Below the pieces are notes generated by a model. That model made no database searches. It saw only the letters and a program-made list of their open reading frames with translations, and was not told the DNA's origin. From positions 1,536,501 to 1,600,500 of the forward strand of contig JADJXH010000003.1 in assembly GCA_016715895.1 (NCBI GenBank): a stretch of DNA of 64,000 nt, read 5' to 3'. Within the stretch, counting starts at the first letter, position 1. Every line of letters starts with the position of its first letter. The translations under genes and the position numbers were made by a program. This DNA is from Flavobacteriales bacterium. Its GTDB lineage: Bacteria; Bacteroidota; Bacteroidia; Flavobacteriales_F; PHOS-HE28. Shown here in pieces: positions 28,001 to 36,222 of the stretch.

Positions 28001-30136
28001 GCGACGCTGGACCTGTGCAGCACGAACACACCGGTGGACCTCTTCTCCGTGCTGGGCGGCGCCGACCCCGGTGGCGTGTGGACCGATCCGAACGGTGTGC
28101 CCTTCAGCGGCGTGTTCGATCCAGCGCTCTGGCCGGGCGGCAGCATCTGCACCTACTTCGTTCCGGCGCAGCCCCCCTGCACGGCGGACACGGCCACGGT
28201 GGTGGTGACCGTGACGACCGCGCTCGACCCCGGGGGATCGGCCATCGTGAACCTCTGCAGCAGCGGCGCCTCGTTCAGCCTCACCGATTCGCTCACCGGC
28301 ACGCCCGATCCCGCAGGCACCTGGAGCGATCCGAACAACGCGCCGCACGGCGATGTGTACGATCCGGCCGTGGATGAACCCGGGGTGTACACCTTCAGCA
28401 TCGCGGCACAGGGGGGATGCCCGGACACGAGCGCCACAGTGACCGTGACGGAACTGGCGCCGCCGGCGGACGCCGGTGCGGACCTGACCCTCTGCATCGG
28501 TGACACGGCGCAGCTCAACGCCACCGGCGGACCGGACTACAGCTGGTCGCCAGGCACCGGGCTCAGCGCCACCGACATCGCCGACCCGCTGGCCTTCCCC
28601 ACGGGCACGACCACGTATACGCTGACCGTGACCGACGCGCAAGGCTGTGCGGCCAGCGACGCGGTGACCGTGACGGTGAACGCGCTGCCCGTGGTGGACG
28701 CCGGCGCGGACGCCGCCATCTGTGCGGGAACCACCACGACCCTGGGCGGATCGCCCACCGCGCCGCCGGGCAGCACCATCCTGTGGAGCCCCGGTGGTGG
28801 CCTCAGCGACCCGAACGTGGGCAACCCCACCGCACTACCGGGCGCCACCACCACCTACATCGTCGGCGTGCAGGGCCCCAACGGCTGCGTGAACAGCGAC
28901 ACGGTGACCGTGACGGTGAACCCGCTGCCGGTGATGAGCGCGGGCAACGACACCACCATCTGCACCGGCGCGAGCGTGCAGTTGGACGGCAGTGGTACGG
29001 GCAGTTTCCTGTGGACACCAAGCACCGGCCTCAGCGACCCGGCAGTGGAGGATCCCATCGCCTCGCCCACCGGCACCACCACCTACACGCTCACGGTGAC
29101 GGACGCCAACCAGTGCAGCGCGAGCGATGACGTCACCGTGAGCGTCGGCTCGCTGCCCACGGCGGAGGCCGGACCCGATGTGTGGGTCTGCCCCGGTTTC
29201 GACGTGCAGCTGCAGGGCTCGGGCGGCACGGACTACAGCTGGTCGCCCACCGCCGGGCTGAACGACCCCACGAGCGCAAGCCCGCTGGCGGCGCCGTCCA
29301 GCACCACCATCTACACGTTGACCGTGACCGACGCGGCCGGCTGCAGTGGCACCGACCAGGTGACCGTGACGGTGAACGACGACCCGCCGGTGGATGCCGG
29401 TCCCGACCAGACCGCCTGCTTCGGCAATGCGGTGGTGATCGGTGGAGCGCCGAGCTCCATCCCGGGCTCCACCTTCCTGTGGCTGCCCGGTTCCGGGCTG
29501 GACGACCCCACGGCGGCCAATCCCACGGCGACACCGACGACGACGACGCTGTACACGCTTGTGGTGACGAACGACACGTGCACGGCGCAGGACCAGGTGT
29601 TGGTGACCATCGCGGGTGAGGCGCAGGCCGCCTTCACCGTGCGGCTGGAGCCGCGTTGCGACGGGCTGCGCGCCTACGTCACCGACCTGAGCCAGGGCGC
29701 GGTGAGCTGGCAGTGGACCTTCAGCGACGGCACCACCTCCACCGAACCGCAACCCTCGCCCGTCCTGCCCTACGGCGGCGACCTCACGGTGACGCTCACC
29801 ATCACCGACGCGCAGGGCTGCACCGCGTCCATCACGCAGAACTACCCGGCCGGCACGCTGGACGACCACACGGACATCACGGTGCCGAACATCTTCACCC
29901 CCAACGGCGACGGCAACAACGACCTGTTCGGGCCGATCACCGATGCCGAGCTGGGCGGGTGCCTGCAGATGAGCATCTTCAACCGGTGGGGACAAAAGAT
30001 GTGGGAGAGCCTGGGCAACGCCACCCGCTGGGACGGCCGCACCTTCGCCGGTGAGCCCGCCGTGGTGGGCACCTACTTCTATGTGATGGACCTCAACGGC
30101 GTGCGCTACGAAGGCAGCATCCAACTCATGCGTTGA
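25064..30136 (+). CDS. Giant surface repeat protein with gliding-motility-type (T9SS type B) C-terminal domain
   Basis: A 1690-residue secreted protein. It has a signal peptide ending near VQATHL, then an N-terminal region of about 480 residues (HLVGGNLGYVY...) common in large Bacteroidota surface proteins. About ten repeats of 75-80 residues follow, with the pattern AGPD-x-C-GD ... WSP-GLSD ... P-TTTY-V-V-D-GC--D-V-VTVN. Three diverged repeats (GGTPDAGGTWSP type) interrupt the series. A PKD-like domain comes next, and last the gliding-motility C-terminal domain (TVPNIFTPNGDGNNDLFGP ... FNRWGQKMWES ... GTYFYVMDL). The repeats probably form an extended adhesin-like stalk. It starts 12 bases after the preceding gene. 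Confidence 0.88.
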   Translation: MKRTLLRTLAAVALALIATAPVQATHLVGGNLGYVYQGETAPGSGLYRYQVYLEFYLNCGPNSNFQSLYELLGEDYGTPLFVGAYLQDPQNPNADKIKLQDIPVFLTDSLVIEPDLPDNCAVGQGLCTVKGTFVGQVDVPLNFGGLHLYYHMCCRNLDIDNLNNPNGTGIGYYAFVPPPLVNNSSPVFLGQPTPFLCIGDTATFLNSASDPDGDLLIFSFEIPYNSQNFGGGIIPPPATLTWPVNEVNYNPGFSLAQPFGAGGYAFINGATGLTRYMAPLQGNFVVAVEVKEFRNGQLIGRTRRDLQLQSIPCPPNATPAASTPIAASYTVQAGDQLCIDLAFDDADGDSLFLQAAGTIFDGNLTNPPATIGSPVEGDGTVGTQFCWSTACDQGQAQPYLFSVSVTDNGCPPLTIDVVVQVQVLPFAAQGPITGPVQVCTNTTGAAYSLPQGTGAGYAWTVTGGTLAGGNGTNAITVDWGAPGSGQVSVIVTDSLGCAAPPLTLDVTIAALPTANAGPDAVICAGDTVDLGGTPTGPPGSTFAWSPATGLSSTGAANPQAFPSATTTYIVQVNNGGCTNTDTVRVVVSQPQLDAGPDVALCVGDTVQLNATGTGSFLWTPAASLSDATAEDPLAFPTSTTNYSVTLTDSVGCTVTDQVLVTVNALPFANAGPDRQVCPLQGAPLTGAPTGPPGATFLWSPATGLNDPTLGAPIATPSVNTTYVVQVTDVNGCTNTDTVNVEVLAAPPVDAGPDLTICAGDTAQVLGGGGTAVNIEWTPANSGLSDESILNPLAFPGSTTTYVLWVQDINNCTATDTMTVFVNALPNADAGPDVALCLGGSAQLDGSGGTSYLWSPAAGLDDATAEDPVATVNGTTTYSVLVTDGNGCSATDSVTVTVNLPVNAGTDGSATLCSDGTSVDLNTLLGGTPDAGGTWSPSATYTPGSGGGVFSYVVAAQSPCVNDTAFVTIAEVTAPDAGSDATLDLCSTNTPVDLFSVLGGADPGGVWTDPNGVPFSGVFDPALWPGGSICTYFVPAQPPCTADTATVVVTVTTALDPGGSAIVNLCSSGASFSLTDSLTGTPDPAGTWSDPNNAPHGDVYDPAVDEPGVYTFSIAAQGGCPDTSATVTVTELAPPADAGADLTLCIGDTAQLNATGGPDYSWSPGTGLSATDIADPLAFPTGTTTYTLTVTDAQGCAASDAVTVTVNALPVVDAGADAAICAGTTTTLGGSPTAPPGSTILWSPGGGLSDPNVGNPTALPGATTTYIVGVQGPNGCVNSDTVTVTVNPLPVMSAGNDTTICTGASVQLDGSGTGSFLWTPSTGLSDPAVEDPIASPTGTTTYTLTVTDANQCSASDDVTVSVGSLPTAEAGPDVWVCPGFDVQLQGSGGTDYSWSPTAGLNDPTSASPLAAPSSTTIYTLTVTDAAGCSGTDQVTVTVNDDPPVDAGPDQTACFGNAVVIGGAPSSIPGSTFLWLPGSGLDDPTAANPTATPTTTTLYTLVVTNDTCTAQDQVLVTIAGEAQAAFTVRLEPRCDGLRAYVTDLSQGAVSWQWTFSDGTTSTEPQPSPVLPYGGDLTVTLTITDAQGCTASITQNYPAGTLDDHTDITVPNIFTPNGDGNNDLFGPITDAELGGCLQMSIFNRWGQKMWESLGNATRWDGRTFAGEPAVVGTYFYVMDLNGVRYEGSIQLMR
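26590..29625. repeat. Tandem protein-coding repeats of about 230 bp
   Basis: Thirteen in-frame units within the giant surface protein: five of one type, three of a second type, then five more of the first. Translated units resemble each other clearly (DAGPD...TVTVN) while the bases are diverged. This argues for old duplication rather than a recent tandem expansion or a CRISPR. Confidence 0.8.
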
Positions 30137-30139
30137 CCC

Positions 30140-30847
30140 ATGCGGACATCCCTCCTCCCCCTGCTGCTGGCCCTGCCCTTGGTGCAGGGTTGCTGGAACA
30201 TGAACTGCGTGGATGCCCCAGGGCCGGTGGTGACGCGCGACCTGGCGGTGGAGCCCTTCACCGGGGTGATCACAGAGGGCGCCATCGACGTGGAGATCGT
30301 GCAGGGGCCTGTGCAGCAGGTGAAGGCGGAAGGCCCTGCCGCCGCGCTCGACCTGCTGAGCACCCAGGTGAAGGCCGGCGTGTGGCATGTGCGCACCACG
30401 GCGTGTTTCAAGAGTGATGTGGACCTGGTCGTGCGCATCACCCTGCCCTCGCTGGAGCGCGTGGGCGTGGAAGGCTCCGGGGATGTGCATTGCACTGGTG
30501 CCTTCGCCGGTGAACGATTGGAGGTCACCGTGGCTGGCAGTGGCGACATCACCGCGCCGGTGAGCGCACGCACGCTGAAGGTGTCGATCCAGGGCAGCGG
30601 CGATGTCACCCTCACCGGTACGGCCGGCGAGGCCGACCTGGGCATCGCCGGCAGCGGCAACGTGGAGGGCCTGGACCTGAGCGCCGGGCGCGCGGACGTG
30701 GAGATCGAGGGAAGCGGCGACGTGTCCCTCACCGCAGTGGACGTGCTGAACGCGCGCATCCTGGGCAGCGGCAACGTGCGCTACCGGGGCACACCGAAGG
30801 TGTCGTCCACCATCACCGGGTCGGGGGCCGTGACACCCGCGCCATGA
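30140..30847 (+). CDS. Head-GIN/DUF2807 lipoprotein
   Basis: A 235-residue protein with a lipoprotein signal peptide (LVQGC, Cys at about 17). The rest is a right-handed beta-solenoid of the DUF2807 (auto-adhesin, head-GIN) type: repeated GSGD/GSGN turns in VEGSGDVHC, VAGSGDIT, IQGSGDVTL, IAGSGNVEG, IEGSGDVSL and ILGSGNVRY, about 20 residues apart. The function of the family is poorly known. It follows the giant repeat protein by three bases and overlaps the GH16 gene by four, so the group is likely co-transcribed. Confidence 0.85.
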   Translation: MRTSLLPLLLALPLVQGCWNMNCVDAPGPVVTRDLAVEPFTGVITEGAIDVEIVQGPVQQVKAEGPAAALDLLSTQVKAGVWHVRTTACFKSDVDLVVRITLPSLERVGVEGSGDVHCTGAFAGERLEVTVAGSGDITAPVSARTLKVSIQGSGDVTLTGTAGEADLGIAGSGNVEGLDLSAGRADVEIEGSGDVSLTAVDVLNARILGSGNVRYRGTPKVSSTITGSGAVTPAP

Positions 30848-31764
30848 GCCGCATCCTGCCCCTGCTGGCCGCGCTGCTGCTGGCCGGCACGGCCGGTGCG
30901 CAGACCAAGCGCGAGAAGCGTGTGGGGCCTGTGCAGGCCGATGATGGCGGACGCTGCGACACCAGCGCCTGGCAGTTGGTGTTCAGCGATGAGTTCGATG
31001 GAGACCGGCTGGACCCGGACACCTGGCGCACGTGGTTCCCCTACAGCGATGACGGCAGCGACCGCTGCGACGGCTGCCGCCTCATGGGCACGAGCAACAC
31101 CATCTTCCGCGACGACCTGGTGACCGTGAGCGGCGGCCAGCTGCATCTGGGCGTTCGCGCGCGCGAAGGTGAGTGGTACGGCAGGCGCAAGGAACACGAA
31201 GGCGGCATGGTGCACTCGGTGGGCGATGCACGCTTCACGTACGGCCGATTCGAGGTGCGCTGCCGCATCCCCAAGGGCGCGGGCCTGTGGCCGGCCTTCT
31301 GGGGCTTCGGCGGCGAGACGGAGATCGACGTGTTCGAGTTCTGCGGCGAACGGCCCGGCCTGTTCAAGGGCGCCCTGCACCGCTGGAGCAAGCCCAAGTT
31401 CTCGACCAACGGGAAGAAGCGCTTGCCCGACCTCTCCCAGGACTTCCACGACTACGTGGTGGAGTGGGAGCGCGACGGCATCAGCTGGTTCATCGACGGG
31501 CAGCTGGTGCAGTACCGCGGGCGCTATGTGGACAAGCGCGGCAAGCCGCTGCCTGCCTGTGGCCGCTCCGTCGGGGAAGCGCACACCGCCCCCTATTTCC
31601 CACGCGCCGAGGACGGGCTCCACATCATCCTCGACCTGGCCGTGAGCGAACCCAAGGGCTTCTGCAACGGACCGAAGCGACCCCAGCCCTGGCCGGAGGG
31701 CACGAGCTTCGATGTGGAGCACGTGCGGGTGTACCAGCGCCGCAGCGCGGTCACTCCACGATAG
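30844..31764 (+). CDS. Secreted glycoside hydrolase family 16 protein
   Basis: A 306-residue protein with a signal peptide ending near GTAGAQ and a GH16 jelly-roll domain. The catalytic motif is ETEIDVFEF, with Glu160 (nucleophile), Asp162 and Glu165 (acid/base). It also has WQLVFSDEFDGDRLDPDTW at the front and FDVEHVRVYQR at the end. GH16 enzymes cleave beta-1,3/1,4-glucans, laminarin, agar or related glycans; the target cannot be set from sequence. No CAZyme or SusCD genes accompany it. The last 14 bases overlap the convergent lipoprotein gene. Confidence 0.9.
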   Translation: MSRILPLLAALLLAGTAGAQTKREKRVGPVQADDGGRCDTSAWQLVFSDEFDGDRLDPDTWRTWFPYSDDGSDRCDGCRLMGTSNTIFRDDLVTVSGGQLHLGVRAREGEWYGRRKEHEGGMVHSVGDARFTYGRFEVRCRIPKGAGLWPAFWGFGGETEIDVFEFCGERPGLFKGALHRWSKPKFSTNGKKRLPDLSQDFHDYVVEWERDGISWFIDGQLVQYRGRYVDKRGKPLPACGRSVGEAHTAPYFPRAEDGLHIILDLAVSEPKGFCNGPKRPQPWPEGTSFDVEHVRVYQRRSAVTPR

Positions 31765-32653
31765 GGATCAGCCCGCGGATGCCCATGTCCACCACCTGGT
31801 CGCCGGCGAGCGGCTCGTAAAGGCCATCCCCGTTGTCGGTCCACTCGAAACTGTTGTTGGTGCTCAACGACACGGTGATCACTACATCCTCGGTCTCATT
31901 CCCCGTGATCACCAACGGCTGCGCGAAGGCGCCGGTGACCAGACACGAATTGGCCGGGATCGGTGAGGTGGCGAAGAGCGGGTTCACCACCGTGGTGCCC
32001 GGGGCCTGACCGGAGATCACCGGCGTGGGCACCAACGGGTCGTTCACCTCGAAGGCCCAGAAGCCCTGCGGCCGGTCGTCATTCACCGTCAGCGTCTGCT
32101 GGTCCACCACGAAGGTGCCGATGTAGGTGTTGAAGCCGATGAAGGAGGCCACCGTGCCCGTGAGGTCCAGCGCGCCAAGCCCGAAGACCGTGTCCGTGTA
32201 GCGGAAGTCGATGGTGTAGTTCTGGTAGCCGAGCGACACGCGGATCCAGGGGTAGCTGCCAGGCGCCAGGGTGGAGAGCGGCACATTGAGAAAAGCCTCC
32301 CCCTGCCCGGCCAGCACGCTCTGCGCGAAGTCGATCGCCGGTGCACCGCCTGCGTTCGTCTCGGGGGCGTGATACACCACGCTGCCCTGCCCGGGCAGGC
32401 TCCAGGCCGTGGGCGCGAACTCCACGTAGTGCGCGCTCATGGCGTTGAAGTGCGGATGCTGCGCGGCATGGCCCGTGGGCAAAGTCGGCTCCGGCTGGCC
32501 CAGTTCGTCCAGCCGCACCTGCGTGCTGTCAAAGCGGAACTTCAGAATGAGCCGCGGACCCGACGGGGTCGGATCGGGATCGGGCTCCTCCTTGCGGCAC
32601 GACACGGCCAGCAGGGTCAGGGACAGCAACAAGGCGATGGTGGAACGGTGCAT
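31751..32653 (-). CDS. Uncharacterised lipoprotein
   Basis: A 300-residue protein with a lipoprotein signal peptide (LTLLAVSC, Cys at 19) followed by an acidic/proline linker (RKEEPDPDPTP). The remainder is beta-rich without recognisable motifs; short landmarks are ILKFRFDSTQVRLDE and SFEWTDNGDGLYEPL. I do not recognise the family. It ends against the GH16 gene (14-base overlap), and its start faces away from the MarR promoter 54 bases upstream. Confidence 0.7.
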   Translation of the reverse strand: MHRSTIALLLSLTLLAVSCRKEEPDPDPTPSGPRLILKFRFDSTQVRLDELGQPEPTLPTGHAAQHPHFNAMSAHYVEFAPTAWSLPGQGSVVYHAPETNAGGAPAIDFAQSVLAGQGEAFLNVPLSTLAPGSYPWIRVSLGYQNYTIDFRYTDTVFGLGALDLTGTVASFIGFNTYIGTFVVDQQTLTVNDDRPQGFWAFEVNDPLVPTPVISGQAPGTTVVNPLFATSPIPANSCLVTGAFAQPLVITGNETEDVVITVSLSTNNSFEWTDNGDGLYEPLAGDQVVDMGIRGLIPIVE

Positions 32654-32707
32654 GGGTCGAAGATCGGTGCACCCACCTGAACGGTCAAGGTCGGCCCGAT
32701 GTTGTTA

Positions 32708-32721
32708 GTATGCATGCATAC
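32708..32721. promoter_or_regulatory. MarR operator at the beta-oxidation operon promoter
   Basis: GTATGCATGCATAC is a perfect 14-base palindrome 30 bases before the marR start. Its right end runs into a -7-like box TACCTTTT (32719-32726). A 12-base core differing at one position (TATGCRTGCATA) recurs before the acyl-CoA dehydrogenase at 42397-42408, also running into a -7-like box. Autoregulation by the adjacent MarR protein is inferred. Confidence 0.65.
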
Positions 32722-32751
32722 CTTTTCCGATTACCTTGCGTACCAGTCCGC

Positions 32752-33183
32752 ATGAAGCCCGAAGAGACCATCGACTTCCCCATCCGACGCGTGTGGAGCC
32801 GGATCTCGCGCCTGTACAACACCGAGGCGGCCAAGTACGGGGGCAGCATGGCCATCGGGCAGATCCTCCTGAACATCGAGCCCGAGGGGACACCCAGCAC
32901 CAAGCTCGGTCCGAAGATGGGCATGGAGGCACGGAGCCTTGTGCGCACCCTGCAGACCATGGAGGACGAGGGCCTCATCAAGCGCATCGCCGACACCGCC
33001 GACAAGCGCGTGGTGCGCATCCACCTCACGGCGAAGGGCAAGCAGATGCGCGACGTGAGCCGCAACACCGTGATCAAGTTCAACGAGGCGGTGCAGCGCC
33101 GCTTCACGCCCGCACAACTGAGCAACTTCCGGCAGGTGATGTCGGAGCTCGATCGGATACTTGAACAGGAACAACTCTTCTGA
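32752..33183 (+). CDS. MarR-family transcriptional regulator of fatty-acid oxidation
   Basis: A 143-residue winged-helix regulator. The DNA-binding core includes SMAIGQILLNI, LGPKMGMEARSLVRTLQTMEDEGLI and the wing KRIADTADKRVVRIHLTAKG. The start MKPEETIDF is chosen because the ATG at 32710 lies inside the operator palindrome. The gene precedes a 3-hydroxyacyl-CoA dehydrogenase by 109 bases. A close operator match before an acyl-CoA dehydrogenase 9.7 kb away suggests a small beta-oxidation regulon, perhaps relieved by acyl-CoA (inference). Confidence 0.86.
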   Translation: MKPEETIDFPIRRVWSRISRLYNTEAAKYGGSMAIGQILLNIEPEGTPSTKLGPKMGMEARSLVRTLQTMEDEGLIKRIADTADKRVVRIHLTAKGKQMRDVSRNTVIKFNEAVQRRFTPAQLSNFRQVMSELDRILEQEQLF

Positions 33184-33188
33184 AGATG

Positions 33189-33278
33189 AACCGCAACGAC
33201 GCAACGACGCGACGGGAACGCCACGAAGGCATCTTCCTGAACGTCGCGCATTCGTTGCGTCGCCGCGTCGTCGCGGTT
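33189..33278. repeat. Imperfect inverted repeat of AACGACGC words
   Basis: Bases 33189-33213 and the reverse complement of 33254-33278 agree at 21 of 25 positions, giving a stem with a 40-base loop between marR and the dehydrogenase. Each arm is itself made of tandem-like ACGACGC words. It could be an mRNA hairpin, but its style matches the other word-like repeats of this window. Confidence 0.6.
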
Positions 33279-33292
33279 AACTGCTTTCAACA

Positions 33293-35707
33293 ATGAGCAA
33301 ACCAACCTCCGCCAAGGCTTCGGCCGGCAAACGAAACATCCGCAAGATCGCCGTGCTAGGCTCCGGCGTCATGGGCAGCCGCATCGCATGCCACTTCGCC
33401 AACATCGGTGCTGAAGTGCTGCTGCTGGACATCCCAGCCAAAGAAGGCCCCAAGAACAAAGTGGTGGATGATGCCCTCGCCGCCGCGATCAAGAGCAATC
33501 CTGCGCCGCTGTACGATGCCCGCTTCGCCAAGCGCATCAGCACCGGCAACTTCGACGACGACCTGCCGAAGATCAAGGACTGCGACTGGATCATCGAGGT
33601 GGTCATCGAGCGGCTCGACATCAAGCAGCAGGTGCTGGCCAACGTGGAGAAGCACCGCACGCCCGGCACCCTCATCACCACCAACACCAGTGGCATCCCC
33701 ATCCACGCCATCGCACAGGGCCGCAGCGACGACTTCCGCCGGCACTTCTGCGGCACGCACTTCTTCAACCCGCCGCGCTACCTGCCGCTGCTGGAGCTGA
33801 TCCCCGGTCCGGACACCGACCCCGCGGTGCTCGACTTCCTGGAGGACTACGGCCAGCGCATCCTCGGCAAGGTCACCGTGCGCTGCCAGGACACGCCCGC
33901 CTTCATCGCCAACCGCATCGGCGTGTTCGGCATCATGGGCCTTTTCCACCTGGTGCAGGAGATGGGCCTCACCGTTGAGGAAGTGGACCGTCTCACCGGT
34001 CCCGTGCTCGGCCGCCCCAAGAGCGCCACCTTCCGCACCGCCGACGTGGTGGGCCTGGACACGCTGGTGAAAGTGGCCCAGGGCGTGAAGGACAACTGCC
34101 CCAACGACGAGCAGAACGCGCTCTTCGCCATCCCCGGCTACCTGCAGCAGATGGTGGAGCAGAACATGCTCGGCAGCAAAACGGGCAAAGGCTTCTTCTT
34201 CAAGGACCGCAGTTCACCCAAGGGCGAGATCCTCGCGCTCGACCTGAAGACGCTGGAATACCGTCCGCAGGTGAAGCCCAAGTTCGCCACGCTGGATGCC
34301 GCGAAGAAGGAGGACGACCTGCGCAAGCGCACCGCCCTGCTCTACAACGGCACGGACAAGGCCGGCGAGTTCTACCGCAAGAGCTTCCACGGGCTCTTCG
34401 CCTACGTGAGCCACCGGATCCCGGAGAACCTGTCCCGCGACAGCGGGATCACCGACGCGCTGTACAAGATCGACGACGCCATGCGCGCGGGCTTCGGCTG
34501 GGAGCTGGGACCCTTCGAGGCGTGGGATGCCATTGAAATAGGAAAGGTGAAAGCTGAAATGGGAAAGACCGGCGCTCCAGCGATCGCGCCTTGGGTGGAT
34601 GAGATGTTGGCGGCGGGTCACACCAGCTTCTACAAGACCGAAGGCGGCAAGCGGATGTACTACGATGCCGCCAGCAAGGGCTACAAGGTCATCCCGCGTG
34701 CGGATGGCATCCTCGTGCTGAGCGACCTGCCCGAAAGCAGTGTGGTGTGGAAGAACAGCGCCGCCACCGTGCGTCACCTGGGTGATGGCATCCTGAGCGT
34801 GAGCTGGACGAGCAAGATGAACACCATCGGCGCGGAGGTGATCCAGGGCCTCAACAAGGCCATCGACCTCGCCGAGCAGGGCTACAGGGGCCTGGTGGTC
34901 TACAACGACGGCGCCAACTTCAGCGCGGGCGCCAACGTGGGCATGATCTTCATGATGGCCGTGGAGCAGGAGTACGACGACCTGGAGATGGCCGTGCGCA
35001 CCTTCCAGAACACCATGATGCGCATGCGCTACAGCAGCATCCCCGTGGTGGCGGCCCCGCACCAACTGACTCTGGGGGGCGGCACGGAGCTCTGCCTGCA
35101 CGCGGACAAGGTGGTGGCGCACGCCGAGACCTACATGGGCCTGGTGGAGTTCGGCGTGGGCGTGATCCCCGGCGGAGGCGGCACCAAGGAGTTCGCCCTG
35201 CGCCTCGCCGACGAGCTGAAGGAAGGCGACATCCGCATCAATGCCATGCGCGAGCGCTTCCTCACCATCGGCCAGGCCAAGGTGGCCACCAGCGGGCACG
35301 AGGCCTTCGCGCTCGGCTACCTGCGCAAGGGCCAGGACGAGGTGATCGTGAGCCGCGCCCACCAGCTGGCCTACGCCAAGGCCTGCGCGCTGGAACTCTG
35401 GAACAAGGGCTACACCAAGCCCGCGCCCCGCAAGGACATCAAGGTGCTGGGGCAGGAAGGCCTCGGCATTGTGTACGTGGGCGCCAACAGCATGCTCAGC
35501 GGCAACTACATCAGCCAGCACGATGCGCTGATCAGCGAGAAGCTGGGCTACGTGCTGTGCGGCGGAGACCTCAGCGAGGCGACGGAGGTCTCGGAGCAAT
35601 ACCTGCTGGACCTCGAGCGGAAGGCCTTCGTGGAGCTGTGTATGCAGCGGAAGACGTTGGAGCGGTTGCAGAGCATCATTACCAGCGGGAAAGTGCTGCG
35701 GAATTGA
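33293..35707 (+). CDS. Bifunctional 3-hydroxyacyl-CoA dehydrogenase / enoyl-CoA hydratase
   Basis: An 804-residue beta-oxidation enzyme with the dehydrogenase first and the hydratase last, the FadN-like order. The NAD-binding motif is VLGSGVMGSRIACHFANIGAEV near residue 23, and the dehydrogenase has HFFNPPRYLPLLE. The hydratase domain begins near 500 and has GANFSAGANVGM near 540 and GVGVIPGGGGTKEF. It should hydrate enoyl-CoA and oxidise the 3-hydroxyacyl-CoA for the thiolase downstream. Two segments look unlike the rest: the N-terminal SAKASAGK stretch, and EIGKVKAEMGK, encoded by 33 A-rich bases at 34535-34567 with ATA, AAA and GGA codons rare elsewhere in the gene. Confidence 0.93.
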   Translation: MSKPTSAKASAGKRNIRKIAVLGSGVMGSRIACHFANIGAEVLLLDIPAKEGPKNKVVDDALAAAIKSNPAPLYDARFAKRISTGNFDDDLPKIKDCDWIIEVVIERLDIKQQVLANVEKHRTPGTLITTNTSGIPIHAIAQGRSDDFRRHFCGTHFFNPPRYLPLLELIPGPDTDPAVLDFLEDYGQRILGKVTVRCQDTPAFIANRIGVFGIMGLFHLVQEMGLTVEEVDRLTGPVLGRPKSATFRTADVVGLDTLVKVAQGVKDNCPNDEQNALFAIPGYLQQMVEQNMLGSKTGKGFFFKDRSSPKGEILALDLKTLEYRPQVKPKFATLDAAKKEDDLRKRTALLYNGTDKAGEFYRKSFHGLFAYVSHRIPENLSRDSGITDALYKIDDAMRAGFGWELGPFEAWDAIEIGKVKAEMGKTGAPAIAPWVDEMLAAGHTSFYKTEGGKRMYYDAASKGYKVIPRADGILVLSDLPESSVVWKNSAATVRHLGDGILSVSWTSKMNTIGAEVIQGLNKAIDLAEQGYRGLVVYNDGANFSAGANVGMIFMMAVEQEYDDLEMAVRTFQNTMMRMRYSSIPVVAAPHQLTLGGGTELCLHADKVVAHAETYMGLVEFGVGVIPGGGGTKEFALRLADELKEGDIRINAMRERFLTIGQAKVATSGHEAFALGYLRKGQDEVIVSRAHQLAYAKACALELWNKGYTKPAPRKDIKVLGQEGLGIVYVGANSMLSGNYISQHDALISEKLGYVLCGGDLSEATEVSEQYLLDLERKAFVELCMQRKTLERLQSIITSGKVLRN

Positions 35708-35710
35708 GGG

Positions 35711-35743
35711 CTGTCCGATGTCCGATGCAAGATTGTCCTATGC
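35711..35743. repeat. Left 33-base repeat flanking the four-helix-bundle gene
   Basis: It starts four bases after the dehydrogenase stop. It agrees with 36223-36255 at 29 of 33 positions, in the same orientation. Each copy contains the word TGTCCTATG or TGTCCGATG near one end and a TATGC at the other. Confidence 0.75.
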
Positions 35744-35836
35744 GAATACCGAGAACGCTAGACCCATTGTCCAATGACGGCTGCAGGATCGCTGAATACT
35801 GAACAAACGTCCATCATCACCCATAACTCGAAGACC

Positions 35837-36217
35837 ATGAACCGCTTCAAGAACTTGGTCGTGTGGCAGCAGGCGCTTTCGCTCTCCGTTGAAGTCTATC
35901 GGCTAACAGAGAAGTTCCCAAAGAAGGAGGTCTATGGCCTAGCCAGTCAGATGCAGCGTGCAGGTGTATCGGTTCCGAGCAACATCGCAGAAGGTGCTGC
36001 CCGCAATCATGACGGCGAGTTCTACCACTTCCTCGGCATAGCCTGTGGATCAGCCGCAGAACTCTACACCCAAACGATGATCGCCAGGGAACTTGAGTAC
36101 ATCACCCGTGAGCAATCGGACAAGATCACTGGTGAACTGGACCACATCATGAACCGGATCTTCAAGCTGCAGGAACAGCTGGAGACCAAGAACAAGAAAC
36201 GCCCGACGCGCAGCTAG
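35837..36217 (+). CDS. Four-helix-bundle protein (23S rRNA intervening-sequence / Avd-like family)
   Basis: A 126-residue helical protein of the S23/IVP four-helix-bundle family, related to the Avd accessory protein of diversity-generating retroelements. Hallmarks are FKNLVVWQQALSLSVEVY, FPKKEVYGLASQMQRAGVSVPSNIAEGAAR and FLGIACGSAAELYTQ. The biochemical role is unsettled; structural and nucleic-acid-binding roles are proposed for relatives. The start MNRFKNLVV is chosen by family agreement; an ATG at 35774 gives a longer, repeat-encoded N-terminus. The gene has visibly lower GC than its neighbours and is bounded by 32-33-base repeats between two beta-oxidation genes. No reverse transcriptase is nearby. 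Confidence 0.88.
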   Translation: MNRFKNLVVWQQALSLSVEVYRLTEKFPKKEVYGLASQMQRAGVSVPSNIAEGAARNHDGEFYHFLGIACGSAAELYTQTMIARELEYITREQSDKITGELDHIMNRIFKLQEQLETKNKKRPTRS

Positions 36218-36222
36218 CTCAA

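Noticed and set aside
26825..28642. A 605-residue minus-strand ORF, and similar long antisense ORFs (17255-19492, 22112-23722, 23963-25990, 12561-13637, 34214-35599)
   Set aside because: They lie opposite clearly real genes, are rich in His, Gly, Arg and Ala with no domains, and result from high third-position GC.
26590..29625. Regular repeats that could suggest a CRISPR array
   Set aside because: The repeats are about 230 bp, in frame and diverged at base level; they are protein domains with no spacers or cas genes.
35837..36217. A diversity-generating retroelement, suggested by the Avd-like protein
   Set aside because: No reverse transcriptase, template repeat or variable C-type lectin target gene is in the window.
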